This document shows, one piece after another, positions 1 through 8,994 of a DNA stretch of 64,000 bases. The DNA is from Alphaproteobacteria bacterium (GTDB lineage: Bacteria > Pseudomonadota > Alphaproteobacteria > Micropepsales > Micropepsaceae): assembly GCA_003158585.1 (NCBI GenBank), contig PMKE01000067.1, forward strand, positions 29,574 through 93,573. The letters run 5' to 3'. A program made the translations under genes and the position numbers. Under the pieces are notes generated by a model. It saw only the letters and a list, made by a program, of their open reading frames with translations. It did not search any database and was not told where the DNA came from. Within the stretch, counting starts at the first letter, position 1. Each line of letters begins with the position of its first letter.

Positions 1-1
1 G

Positions 2-580
2 ATCGTCGGGACGGTCGCCGCTTTACGGCCGGAGAAAAACGTCATGCGCCTCGTCGAGGCGTTTCATCGCGTGCGCGCCAAGATACAATGTCGCCTCCTG
101 ATCGCAGGCGACGGTCTCGAACGCGCCGCACTGGAAGAACGCGTCGCGGCTCTCGGGTTGAAGGACGCCGTGAAGTTCGCGGGGCATGTCACAGAGACGG
201 AGCGGGTCTACGCAGCGCTGAGCGTGTTCGCGCTGTCCTCCGACACCGAGCAGATGCCGGTCACCGTGCTAGAGGCGATGGCCACCGGATTGCCGATTGC
301 CGCGACGCAAGTCGGCGACGTGGCGGAGATGGTCGCCGCCGGGAACCTTCCCTTTCTGACGCCGCCGGATGCGGGCGCCTTGGGCAGGGCGATTTTGCGG
401 CTGCTCGAAAATCCCGTTGCGGCAGCTTCCGTCGGCGCCGCCAATCGTGCCGTGGCGCGCGAGACGTACGGTCAGGATAGGATGTTTGCGGCTTATGAGG
501 GTTTATTTTGCGGAAAGCCGCTTGAAACGGGACGGGCGGGCGGCATGATGAAACGATTGAACACAGGCGGAGCACCATGA
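2..580 (+). CDS. Glycosyltransferase family 4, C-terminal part (5' truncated by window edge)
   Basis: Frame is open from base 2 (IVGTVAALRPEKNVMRLVEAF...); GT-B C-terminal motifs AGDG, TEQMPVTVLEAMATGLPIAATQVGDVAE. Confidence 0.85.
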   Translation: MVGTVAALRPEKNVMRLVEAFHRVRAKIQCRLLIAGDGLERAALEERVAALGLKDAVKFAGHVTETERVYAALSVFALSSDTEQMPVTVLEAMATGLPIAATQVGDVAEMVAAGNLPFLTPPDAGALGRAILRLLENPVAAASVGAANRAVARETYGQDRMFAAYEGLFCGKPLETGRAGGMMKRLNTGGAP

Positions 581-756
581 GCGGACTCTATTTTCTCGGC
601 TCGATCATCGCGGTCTTCGTCGTCTTCGTCTGGTTCATCCGCAACGAAAAAGTGCCGGAGGATCAGCAGACGACGGGCCTGTTGGCGATGAAGCTGCCGG
701 GCGCCGAGCCGCCGCCGAAGAAGAAACGCCGTCCCTGGAGCCGCGAGGGGCGCTAA
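577..756 (+). CDS. Small single-pass membrane protein, 59 aa
   Basis: ATGA overlap with upstream GT stop (578-580); translation MSGLYFLGSIIAVFVVFVWFIRNEKVPEDQQTTGLLAMKLPGAEPPPKKKRRPWSREGR; hydrophobic N-terminus, basic tail; below the ORF-track length cutoff. Confidence 0.6.
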   Translation: MSGLYFLGSIIAVFVVFVWFIRNEKVPEDQQTTGLLAMKLPGAEPPPKKKRRPWSREGR

Positions 757-1712
757 TCGACCGTTCCCTGTCCCGACAGCGGTTTGATCGCGTGACCTTT
801 GAACGTATTGCCGCTGAGGCGTGCGGGCGTTTTCGTCCCATTTCTCACGAACGTCGTTGCCGGGCCGTCATTGGTGAAGCTGTTGCCGGTGACGATGATC
901 CCCTCGGAAGGCCGCTTGGCGTTTTCTTCGCCGATGCTGACCGCAACCATGGGGTTCTCCGTGTTCGGTCCCTTTTCCAGGATGTTGCGGGTCATCACCA
1001 GCGTGCCCCCGTCCGGGATATCCACGAGATAGCTGGAAGTGCCTTCGGGGCCGTCTTCGATCGTGTTGCCTACCAGTTCGGTGCGCCAGGCGCGCGACTT
1101 GATGTGATGGCCGATCCTGGTATTGAAGAAGTGCGATCCCTCGATGCGCAAGAGGCCCAGATGGCCGGCATAGATGCCGTGGGCGCAGCCTTCGTTCGGT
1201 ACGCAGGCCCCGTTGCCCTCGAAGCTGCTGTTGCGAACGACGAGGCTTGCATTGCGATCGTTCCCGGTCAGGATGCCGTCCTGGTCGTTGCGGAAGGTGC
1301 TGTTCTCGACGACGAGCCGCGCGCCGTTGGCACGGATGCCGGAGCCGTTGCCCCCCTCAATTACCGCATCGGCGAAAACGATGTTGCGGATCGTGGCATT
1401 CTCCGCGTCGATGATGAAGATGCCCTTGTCCTCGCAGATCTTGCCGGCGAGAACCGGGCCCGCGCCGATGCCTTCGATGGTGAGACCGTTCGTTGCCCAC
1501 GCGGCGCAATCTGCGTAATGGCTTGGCGCGATGCGAATCGTGTCGCCGGGTGCGGCGGCGCGGATCGCTTCGCTGGGCAGCTTGTAGACCTGATAGGGCC
1601 CGACGTTCAGCGTCGCGGCGAAGGCCGGGTAGACCGGCAACAGCAGGAACAGTACCCAACGTAACGACAGTTTCACGCGATTCTCTCCGGCTTGACGCAC
1701 CGACGAATCCAT
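753..1712 (-). CDS. Secreted right-handed parallel beta-helix repeat protein
   Basis: N-terminal signal peptide (LSLRWVLFLLLPVYPAFAA); repeated N-x-I/F-x-x-x strands (ATIRNIVFADAVIEGGNGSGIRANGARLVVENSTFRN). Confidence 0.75.
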   Translation of the reverse strand: MDSSVRQAGENRVKLSLRWVLFLLLPVYPAFAATLNVGPYQVYKLPSEAIRAAAPGDTIRIAPSHYADCAAWATNGLTIEGIGAGPVLAGKICEDKGIFIIDAENATIRNIVFADAVIEGGNGSGIRANGARLVVENSTFRNDQDGILTGNDRNASLVVRNSSFEGNGACVPNEGCAHGIYAGHLGLLRIEGSHFFNTRIGHHIKSRAWRTELVGNTIEDGPEGTSSYLVDIPDGGTLVMTRNILEKGPNTENPMVAVSIGEENAKRPSEGIIVTGNSFTNDGPATTFVRNGTKTPARLSGNTFKGHAIKPLSGQGTVD

Positions 1713-1777
1713 AGGCTACAGTGCCTGCGCAGGTAAAGGACGGCGCGCCGTTTACCGCGCGTCCGTCGGGCAATCGG

Positions 1778-2575
1778 ATGTCATATATCTTTTCGAAAAT
1801 CTTCGAGGCGGTTACGCAGCCGAGTACCGTGCTGCTGCTGCTGTCGCTCGCCGGAGCGGTGTTGACCTTGCGGCACCAAGGCTCGCGCTGGGGCCGCCGT
1901 CTTTTGATCGCCGGTGTGGGCGGACTTGCGGCCTGCGCCTTCTTGCCGGTCGGCACTTGGATGCTGCGGCCGCTGGAGGATCGCTTTCCACCGCCCGGTC
2001 CGCTGCCGGAGCAGGTGGACGGCATCATCACTCTAGGCGGCGCTATCGACATCGACAAAAGCGAAGACCGAGGCATCCCCGTGCTCAACGATGCCGCGGG
2101 ACGGATGACGGCGTTCGTCGCCCTGGCGCAGCGCTATCCCGAAGCGCGGCTCGTCTTCACCGGCGGTTACGGCTCGCTGTTTCCCGGGAAGACGAGCGAA
2201 GCACAGGTGGCGCGGACATTCTTCCGCGACCTCGGGCTCGATCCGCGGCGCTTCGTATTCGAGAGCGCCAGCCGCAACACGCGCGAGAACGCCGTCTTCA
2301 CGCGGCAGCTCGTGACGCCGAAGCGCGGCGAGCATTGGCTGCTGGTGACGACGGCGGCCGACATGCCGCGCGCCGTGGGATGCTTCCGCGCCGTAGGCTG
2401 GCAAGTGATCCCGGTTCCCGCCGGCTACCACACGATGCGGAACGCCTCCGGCTTCACGCCCGGTCTCGTCACCGGCCTGCGCGATGTGAACTGGGCCACC
2501 CATGAATGGATCGGTCTCGTTTATTACCGCCTGCGCGGCTGGACACCGTCACTGTTTCCGGAACCGGAGCGGTGA
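1778..2575 (+). CDS. YdcF/DUF218 family envelope protein
   Basis: DUF218-type core: VDGIITLGGAIDIDKS...RLVFTGGYGSLFPGKTSEA...FESASRNTRENAVFTRQL. Start taken at internal ATG 1778. Confidence 0.8.
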   Translation: MSYIFSKIFEAVTQPSTVLLLLSLAGAVLTLRHQGSRWGRRLLIAGVGGLAACAFLPVGTWMLRPLEDRFPPPGPLPEQVDGIITLGGAIDIDKSEDRGIPVLNDAAGRMTAFVALAQRYPEARLVFTGGYGSLFPGKTSEAQVARTFFRDLGLDPRRFVFESASRNTRENAVFTRQLVTPKRGEHWLLVTTAADMPRAVGCFRAVGWQVIPVPAGYHTMRNASGFTPGLVTGLRDVNWATHEWIGLVYYRLRGWTPSLFPEPER

Positions 2576-3489
2576 CGGCGCTCGCCCTTCCCGGCGGGAT
2601 CGTGCGGCCGGAATTCGCGCGCTTCACCGATTATGCCATCGAACTGGCGCAAGTGGGGCAGGGGCAATGGGGTGCCTTCCGCGCGCTCGATCTCGATCTC
2701 GACGCCGTGCTCGACATCGCACGCGGCTGGGGCCGCCAGCTCGAAGGGATCGAGAGGCCGTGGCTGTGCTGGAACGTCGACAGCGATTGGTGCCTGGTGC
2801 AGCAGAAGCTGGTGCGCGAGGCCGGCTGGACGCCGCTTGTCGGCTTCGATCCGCGCGTCGGTCCGCCGAAGAAGGTTCTGCCGGGCGCGGTGGTATTCGA
2901 TTTCAACGAACATCTCGGCCTGCCGCTGCTCTATCCGCACTTCCCGCTGGAGTTTGCTTTCCTGTTCGCCGGGAAGATCGCCTTCTGGCATTCGGACCTG
3001 CTCGTGCGGCGCGAGAAGATGCGGACTCTGGCGGCGATGTTCGACGAACTGAAAGACGGCCGCACGGCGGCGGCCTGGGTCGATCCCGGTCTGCGGCACC
3101 GCTTCTGGGAGAGGCGCAACCGCTATTGGGAGCTGGTCGGCTGCACCACGCGCGCGGCCAGCCGCGATCAGTTCGAGAAAGGCTGCGGCTGGTGGATGGC
3201 CTATTGGGCGCATCCCAACCAGAAAGAGGGCAGGACCATCCGGCGGCGTTTCTACTGGGACCACGGCGCGGGCATCTATTACTGGCACAAATACGCGGGC
3301 GGCGACGTCGCTGCGATCGACGGGCGGGAATTCGAGGAAGGCCACTTCACCAAGATCGGCAACAAGAACTATGCCGGGGTGCGCGAGCCGAACGGCTCGG
3401 ACGTGCGCCGGGACATGTCGCAGGAACTCGTGCGCCACTTCGATCTCAAGCAGGCCTGCGAGAAGCTGGAATTGACGGACTTGCTATAA
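2572..3489 (+). CDS. Uncharacterised protein, probably translationally coupled to ydcF-like gene
   Basis: In-frame GTG at 2572 overlaps the TGA of the upstream gene (GTGA); long open frame, Trp/Tyr rich; no family recognised. Confidence 0.65.
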   Translation: MTALALPGGIVRPEFARFTDYAIELAQVGQGQWGAFRALDLDLDAVLDIARGWGRQLEGIERPWLCWNVDSDWCLVQQKLVREAGWTPLVGFDPRVGPPKKVLPGAVVFDFNEHLGLPLLYPHFPLEFAFLFAGKIAFWHSDLLVRREKMRTLAAMFDELKDGRTAAAWVDPGLRHRFWERRNRYWELVGCTTRAASRDQFEKGCGWWMAYWAHPNQKEGRTIRRRFYWDHGAGIYYWHKYAGGDVAAIDGREFEEGHFTKIGNKNYAGVREPNGSDVRRDMSQELVRHFDLKQACEKLELTDLL

Positions 3490-3494
3490 AGAAT

Positions 3495-3667
3495 GTCATC
3501 CCCGGCGGACGCGGCCTCGTCAACCTGAGGTGCCCCACGCGCGTCATGCTGAGGTGCCCGGCGCGTCCTTCGAGGCTCGCTTCGCTCGCACCTCAGGATG
3601 ACGCGCCGGGCCTCGAAGCACGCGTGTGGGGGCCTCGAAGTGCAGGGCCGCGCTCGGCCGGGGGTGA
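3495..3667. repeat. Palindromic intergenic (REP/BIME-like) element
   Basis: Outer arms GTCATCCCCGGC / GCCGGGGGTGAC and inner arms GCGTCATGCTGAGGTG / CACCTCAGGATGACGC (one mismatch each). Confidence 0.7.
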
Positions 3668-3690
3668 CAATTATATTCGTGACGCCTGCC

Positions 3691-5721
3691 CTACCGTTCC
3701 TTCCAGGGAACGATCATCCATTGCGGGGCGACGCCGATGGACGGTTGCACGGGGCGATGCCGAAACTTGCTCCAGGCTTCTTCGGCGCCCGGCACTCCCG
3801 CATCGACCGCGGCCGCAAGCGCCGGCTGCATCTGCGCCGGATAGCCGCCGGGATCGTCCGAATTCCCCATCATCTCGCCCGCGCGCCTCAGCTTGAACAC
3901 CTTTGCCATCTCGGAGTCGGCGCATTCGAGCTTTCGCGGATCGTTTGCCTCCCGGTATTCCTTGGGGAAATTTGCGACATAGGCGTCGGCCCAGCTGTTC
4001 AGGAAGACGTGCTCGGACGATTTCATCATCATGTAGTACTTCGTCGCCATCACGTAGCAGTAATCCGGATTGATCATGCGCTGCACGGGGAAGGCCGCCT
4101 TCCACCTCGCGAAGGGCCGGAATTCGTCGAAGCCGAGCTGCACCGTGTATTGCGCGGCCCAGGTCAGGAAATCGTCCATCCAGGGGGCGATGGCGTTCGT
4201 GTCCTGCGGACGTGTCGCGGCGTGGAAGACGTTGGCGTTAGGGTTGTTCGTATACTGAACGTCGTACCAGTCGGCATTTGCCTTGAGTTCGCGCAGTAGC
4301 GTCGCCTTCATTGGGTCGGCGTCGGGGGTGATGAAGGCCGCCTGCGCCAGGGTGCGCAGCGACCAGCCCTGGCCGCGGATCTGGTCCCAGCCAATCAGGC
4401 CCTTGCCGAGGCCGTGATATTCGGGCGCCGTGCCCCAGGAATTCCATTGCGACCAGAATTGCAGCTCTTCGAGGTAATAGCGCTCGCCGGTCACGGCGTA
4501 AGGGATGAAGGCCAGCGAGGGCTCGTGTGCCGCCTCGGCCATGAAGCCTTTGCGGAGGTCGAACATCTTCGGCGGCTGAAGATTGCCGGGACGGCCGACG
4601 TAATTCGAGTGCGTGCTGATCTTGGGGAATTCCTCGGTGGTGGAGGGCCTGCCCGTTTTCTCGTTGCGGTAATGGGCGGGGAAGCCGCCGCCGAGATCGC
4701 CGGCCGACAGCATCATGTCGGCGAAGCGTTTGTCCATCGTCAGAAGATAGGCGACGGTCCAGCTCGGCAGCGGGCCGATGTCGGGACGGCCGCCCGTCGA
4801 CGGCATGTGGGGATCGACGATGCCGGGGCCCATCGGATCGAGGTTCGCGGAGCGGAACTTCTCCATCAGATTCGCGTACTGCCGCGACGGCGCGTCCGGG
4901 TCGTAGTTCGGGACGATGCGCGTTCTCTTGAGATAGGCAAGGTCCTGCTTAACGTAGATTTCGGCCGGGGTACCCCACCAGAACACCTTGCGCCAGCGCG
5001 TCTGCGCCTGCTGCACCATGCCGGCTTTGGCGAAGACCGATTTTCCGCCGATACGGATTTCGGCGTCGTAGGCTTCCGATTGCGGATCGGGCACCCAGGT
5101 CCAGGTGTTCTCGACATCCACTTCGATGCGCAGCGGGCGATCCTTGCCGTAACTACGGATGCCGAAGCGCACGGCTAAATGCGGATCGGGTTTGCCCGCG
5201 GCGTCGCGCAACGGCCCCGACACCCACCACTCCGTCACCAGCGGGCCGGACAGCCAGGTCTCGGTTTTTCCGCGCGCCAACAGATCGCGCGCCGAAGCCG
5301 TCAGGTGATTGCCGCCGACGGTCAGATCGACGACGGCATCGAACCCGGCGGGCAGCGCCGCCGTTGCAACGGGGGCGCCTTGCGCCGGTGTGCCGCGCAC
5401 GATCGCGACGGAGAAATCGCTGCCTGCGGAAAGGCGCGGTACGTCAAGCGTGAGAACGGCATGGCGCAGCGAACCGTCTCTGTTGTGCGCCTTGGCGTCC
5501 ACCTGCAACGGGATGGGATTGCCGCTGCGGTCCACGGCGGCGAGCGTGGTCCCTGCCGGTACGTCGCCGTTCGCGAACACCGCGCCGAAGGTGACGGGCA
5601 CATCGCGCTCGACACTGCCGGATTGGTTCTGTAGCACATAGGTCACGATCGCATCGCCTGCGGCGGCGGGCACACACACTGCGATAACGGAAAACAACAT
5701 CGACGCGATGCGAAGGTGCAT
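3691..5721 (-). CDS. Secreted RIFT-barrel (PcRGLX/YetA-like) domain protein, putative polysaccharide lyase-like
   Basis: Signal peptide MHLRIASMLFSVIAVCVPAAAGD; N-terminal VTYVLQNQSGSVERDVPVTFGAVFANGDVPAGT and KAHNRDGSLRHAVLTLDVP typical of RIFT-barrel N domains. Confidence 0.65.
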   Translation of the reverse strand: MHLRIASMLFSVIAVCVPAAAGDAIVTYVLQNQSGSVERDVPVTFGAVFANGDVPAGTTLAAVDRSGNPIPLQVDAKAHNRDGSLRHAVLTLDVPRLSAGSDFSVAIVRGTPAQGAPVATAALPAGFDAVVDLTVGGNHLTASARDLLARGKTETWLSGPLVTEWWVSGPLRDAAGKPDPHLAVRFGIRSYGKDRPLRIEVDVENTWTWVPDPQSEAYDAEIRIGGKSVFAKAGMVQQAQTRWRKVFWWGTPAEIYVKQDLAYLKRTRIVPNYDPDAPSRQYANLMEKFRSANLDPMGPGIVDPHMPSTGGRPDIGPLPSWTVAYLLTMDKRFADMMLSAGDLGGGFPAHYRNEKTGRPSTTEEFPKISTHSNYVGRPGNLQPPKMFDLRKGFMAEAAHEPSLAFIPYAVTGERYYLEELQFWSQWNSWGTAPEYHGLGKGLIGWDQIRGQGWSLRTLAQAAFITPDADPMKATLLRELKANADWYDVQYTNNPNANVFHAATRPQDTNAIAPWMDDFLTWAAQYTVQLGFDEFRPFARWKAAFPVQRMINPDYCYVMATKYYMMMKSSEHVFLNSWADAYVANFPKEYREANDPRKLECADSEMAKVFKLRRAGEMMGNSDDPGGYPAQMQPALAAAVDAGVPGAEEAWSKFRHRPVQPSIGVAPQWMIVPWKER

Positions 5722-5809
5722 GGGGATGGGTTGCTCCAGATTTTAATAACGCGATGCGGGATTAACGGCGACCAGACCGGATTGTGTTCTAGGTTTCCTA
5801 ATTACCTCA

Positions 5810-5926
5810 CTTGTCATCCCGGCCAAGCAGCGCGTAAGCGCTGCGCGTGCCGGGACCCACTCATTCACAAGCGCATGCTTATAAGTGGGTCCCGGGTCTC
5901 CGCTGCGCTTCGCCCGGGATGACAAG
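5810..5926. repeat. Nested palindromic intergenic (REP/BIME-like) element
   Basis: Outer CTTGTCATCCCGG / CCGGGATGACAAG; inner CCGGGACCCACT / AGTGGGTCCCGG; third GCAGCGC-gtaa-GCGCTGC. Confidence 0.8.
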
Positions 5927-6146
5927 TTGGGTTGATTCAATCAGAACACATCCGACTCTAACAGGACAGCGCGGACGGAAGCAGAATTTTCGAGCGTGCG
6001 CATGACGCAGCGTCCGCGTAACCATCCGGCGGTTTTGCTGCGGGACTCATTCTTCACCGCTGCGAGTTGTGCTAAAGAAGATGTCGGTGCGAGTCTTGCC
6101 GCTGGGGAATGCGCCGTCTTCACTTGGGGCCATCGCGACACTGCGG

Positions 6147-7238
6147 ATGACACATCCCGCAACATTCATCGTCGAAAAACTGCCGCCACAGGAGATGCTT
6201 GCGCCTCTGTGGCGTGAGTTCGACCGAACCGGCTCGCATTCCTTCTTCTTGAGCTGGACGTGGATGGGTACGCTGCTCGGCTTGCTGCCGTCTCCGCCGA
6301 TGCTGCTGAAGGCCATGCGGGGGGCCGAGGTCGTCGGCTTGTCGCTACTGGCCAGGCGGCAAGCGAAGATCAGGGGCGTTCTGCCGGTCAAGCAGGCTTG
6401 GCTCAACGCCACAGGCGATCCCAACTTCGATTGCGTCATGCTGGAGCACAACGGCTTTGCGACGGTGGGCAATGACGGCACCGGGCTGCTGCCTATCTTT
6501 ATCGAATGGTGTGCGCGCGGCGGTATCGACGCCGGCGAGCTGATCGTTCCAGGCGCAGAGCCCGGCGCAATGGAAGGAGCAGGGGCGGGGCTGATTGTGG
6601 TCGAACGGCGCCACGCCGCCTATCGCACGCCGCTCTCCGGCATCGGCGCGGGCGGGCTTGAGTCCGTCATCAGCCGCAACGCCCGCCAGCAGCTTCGCCG
6701 CAGTAGGCGCGACTACGAAACGCTGTCGCTGGAAGTGGCGAAGGACGAAGTGGCCGCGCTCGACATTTTCGCGCAATTGAAAGACCTGCATGTGCGCTCG
6801 TGGACGCGAAGAGGGCGCCGCCACGCCTTCACCTCTCCGTTCTTCGAGACCTTCCACTGCGCGATGATCGCAGCAGGCATGAAGGACGGCAGCGTCGACT
6901 TGCTGCGCGTGGCGGCGGGCGGGCATACGCTCGGCTGCCTCTACAATTTCCGGCGGGGCGGCGTGGTGTCGAGCTATCAGAGCGGTTTCGACGACGAGAA
7001 GCCGGGGCTGCGTCCCGGCTATCTGTGTCACGCGATGGCGATAGAGCACTACGCGGCGGCGGGCCTGACCTATTACGATTTTCTGGCTGGCACCAACCGG
7101 CTGAAGCAGTCTTTCGGCACCGAGCAGTACGAACTCGTCTGGCGGCATTACCGCAAACCGACCTTGGCTTTCCGCGCCGAAAGCATCGCGCGCAAGGCCG
7201 TCGCGCTCGTCAGGCGCAAGGCTCCAAAGGTGGGATAA
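6147..7238 (+). CDS. GNAT/FemAB-like (BioF2-type, Acetyltransf_6) acyltransferase
   Basis: Layout and motifs SRNARQQLRRSRRDYE...GCLYNFRRGGVVSSYQSGFD...YDFLAGTNRLKQSFGTEQ; ATG 6147 chosen over upstream ORF start 6069. Confidence 0.75.
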   Translation: MTHPATFIVEKLPPQEMLAPLWREFDRTGSHSFFLSWTWMGTLLGLLPSPPMLLKAMRGAEVVGLSLLARRQAKIRGVLPVKQAWLNATGDPNFDCVMLEHNGFATVGNDGTGLLPIFIEWCARGGIDAGELIVPGAEPGAMEGAGAGLIVVERRHAAYRTPLSGIGAGGLESVISRNARQQLRRSRRDYETLSLEVAKDEVAALDIFAQLKDLHVRSWTRRGRRHAFTSPFFETFHCAMIAAGMKDGSVDLLRVAAGGHTLGCLYNFRRGGVVSSYQSGFDDEKPGLRPGYLCHAMAIEHYAAAGLTYYDFLAGTNRLKQSFGTEQYELVWRHYRKPTLAFRAESIARKAVALVRRKAPKVG

Positions 7239-8143
7239 AGCAGGAAGGACTGCATACCGAATTCGCGCGCGTGACGGGGCCGCCCGTTCGCCAGGGCGAC
7301 GCGGGATAGTTCCAGCATGTCCCAGGCTCGGATGGCACGAGCGAGGCGCCGCAGATGCGGGCTCTTCACCTCGATCTCGCTGTGCAGCGTCGCAAGCGAG
7401 GCGAACAGCGCCTTCTCCTCGCGCTCGAAGGAGCGGTAAAGACTGACGTGGTGGCTGACGTCGAGATCGCCGACCACGGTCGAGCGGAACAGGATCTTCG
7501 CCGCGCGATCGACGATGCGCAACGACAGGTCGCGGTCTTCCGCCAGATTGGTCTTCTCCCAATAGAGCCCCGCGTCGAACAAGAGCTGCCGCGCGGCCAC
7601 CAGCGTGTCGGTGTGCAAGGTGCGGTGGCGCAAGAGGCCCGCCATGTTCCTCGGCGGGACGCGGAAGATGTCGAGTTCCCCGGAGACGGCATGGCGCTGC
7701 AAAGTCTTTCGCGCGGGCGCGTAGAGGTCGGGGTCCTGCACCTTGCCGTGCGCGCTGGTCTGCATGGCGGCGAAGAACAGGTCGGCGCCCTGGTTGGTCA
7801 TAGCGCGGACGGCCGTGGAAAGGTGATCGTTGCGCACCCAGCGGTCGTCGTCGTCGCAGAAGGCGACGAACTTGCCGCGCGCCAGCTTGATGCCCTTGTT
7901 GCGCATCCGCGACGGCCCGCCGGGCTGGCGGTCGTCCGGGGCCTTGAGGTGAAACTGGAAGCGCTGGTCCAGGTCGCGCTTGATATCGTCATAGGCGGCG
8001 ACCGTCTCGCCGGAGGAACCGTCGTCCACCACGATGCATTCGAGATCGCGCTGGTCCTGCTCCGCGACGCAACGCAGCAGCCGGCCCAGGCTGGCTGGTC
8101 GGTTGCGGGTGGCAATGACGACGGAAACGACCGGCTCGCTCAT
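7148..8143 (-). CDS. Glycosyltransferase family 2
   Basis: MSEPVVSVVIATRNRPASLGRLL...IVVDDGSSGET...FVAFCDDDDRW. Confidence 0.88.
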   Translation of the reverse strand: MSEPVVSVVIATRNRPASLGRLLRCVAEQDQRDLECIVVDDGSSGETVAAYDDIKRDLDQRFQFHLKAPDDRQPGGPSRMRNKGIKLARGKFVAFCDDDDRWVRNDHLSTAVRAMTNQGADLFFAAMQTSAHGKVQDPDLYAPARKTLQRHAVSGELDIFRVPPRNMAGLLRHRTLHTDTLVAARQLLFDAGLYWEKTNLAEDRDLSLRIVDRAAKILFRSTVVGDLDVSHHVSLYRSFEREEKALFASLATLHSEIEVKSPHLRRLARAIRAWDMLELSRVALANGRPRHAREFGMQSFLLYPTFGALRLTSATALRAMLSARKAKVGLR

Positions 8144-8988
8144 GGGCGCGCCAGTTCCCGAGGGATTTCCGCAGTGGCCGGCTCGCGCCGCTCATACAGT
8201 TCCTGAAAGCTGTATCCGAACGCATTGATTTCATGTTCGAAACGACGCTCGACGAATCGGACCTCCGCCTCGCACCACAGCCGCTTCAAGAGATTGCGGA
8301 GCGGCTGGGGACCGTCGCGGTATTGCCGTTTCGTCCAGCTCTGGAAATAGCGGTTGTTGAAGCCGCCCTTGAAGACGCCGGCATCCATTCCCGGTTCGAG
8401 ATGCAGGAAGTCCTCGACCTTTCTGGTCCACGGCACGGGCTCCCTGGTCACGTCGTCGTAGCGAAGCAGCAGGCTGTGGCGCAGATGGGGAAGGTCCTCG
8501 GCCAAAGTGCGCTGGCAGGCGAGCCAGTTGCGGATCAGGAGCGACAGCGGCGCCTTGAAGTACTCGTAGCTCCACTTCCTGATCGCCAGCGCGTAGGCGA
8601 CCGGGTGCCTCGAAACGAAGATGAAGCTCGAATCGGGGAACGCCGCCTGCAAGAAGCGCGAACGCAGGATATTGGCAGGCGACTTCTCGCAGAGCACCGG
8701 CTTGGAGAGGTCCCAGTACGGCTCCCAGACGGCGAACAATCGCACTGCCGCCTCAGCCGCGAGCGGCGAATGCTCCGTCATGTGGGCGTCCGGATGAAGA
8801 CCGAACCGTGCCGGCCCGCCGAGCGCGTCCTCCTTTAGGTAGAGAGACTGAAGGAACTGCCCTTCGTCCTCGCCAACGCCCGTATCGGTAAGGCGGCTGA
8901 CCCGCGGATGCGTGCCGACAAGCTGGTAGGCGGCGCTGGTTCCGCTGCGGGGCATCCCGCCGATGAAGACGAAGCGATGGTCTATCAT
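8140..8988 (-). CDS. Sulfotransferase family protein
   Basis: 5'-phosphosulfate-binding loop FIGGMPRSGTSAAYQL; 3'-phosphate motif FIFVSRHPVAYALAIRKW; ATGA overlap with downstream GT2. Confidence 0.85.
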   Translation of the reverse strand: MIDHRFVFIGGMPRSGTSAAYQLVGTHPRVSRLTDTGVGEDEGQFLQSLYLKEDALGGPARFGLHPDAHMTEHSPLAAEAAVRLFAVWEPYWDLSKPVLCEKSPANILRSRFLQAAFPDSSFIFVSRHPVAYALAIRKWSYEYFKAPLSLLIRNWLACQRTLAEDLPHLRHSLLLRYDDVTREPVPWTRKVEDFLHLEPGMDAGVFKGGFNNRYFQSWTKRQYRDGPQPLRNLLKRLWCEAEVRFVERRFEHEINAFGYSFQELYERREPATAEIPRELARP

Positions 8989-8994
8989 GTTTCT

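Noticed and set aside
792-1664. Long + strand ORF (290 aa) antisense to the beta-helix gene
   Set aside because: Shadow ORF in high-GC DNA; the minus-strand frame has a signal peptide and repeat pattern, the + frame has no recognisable motifs.
5838-5853. Minus-strand CGGCACGCGCAGCGCT with GG-N10-GC spacing
   Set aside because: Lies inside a palindromic repeat and mismatches the TT of -12; probably coincidental.
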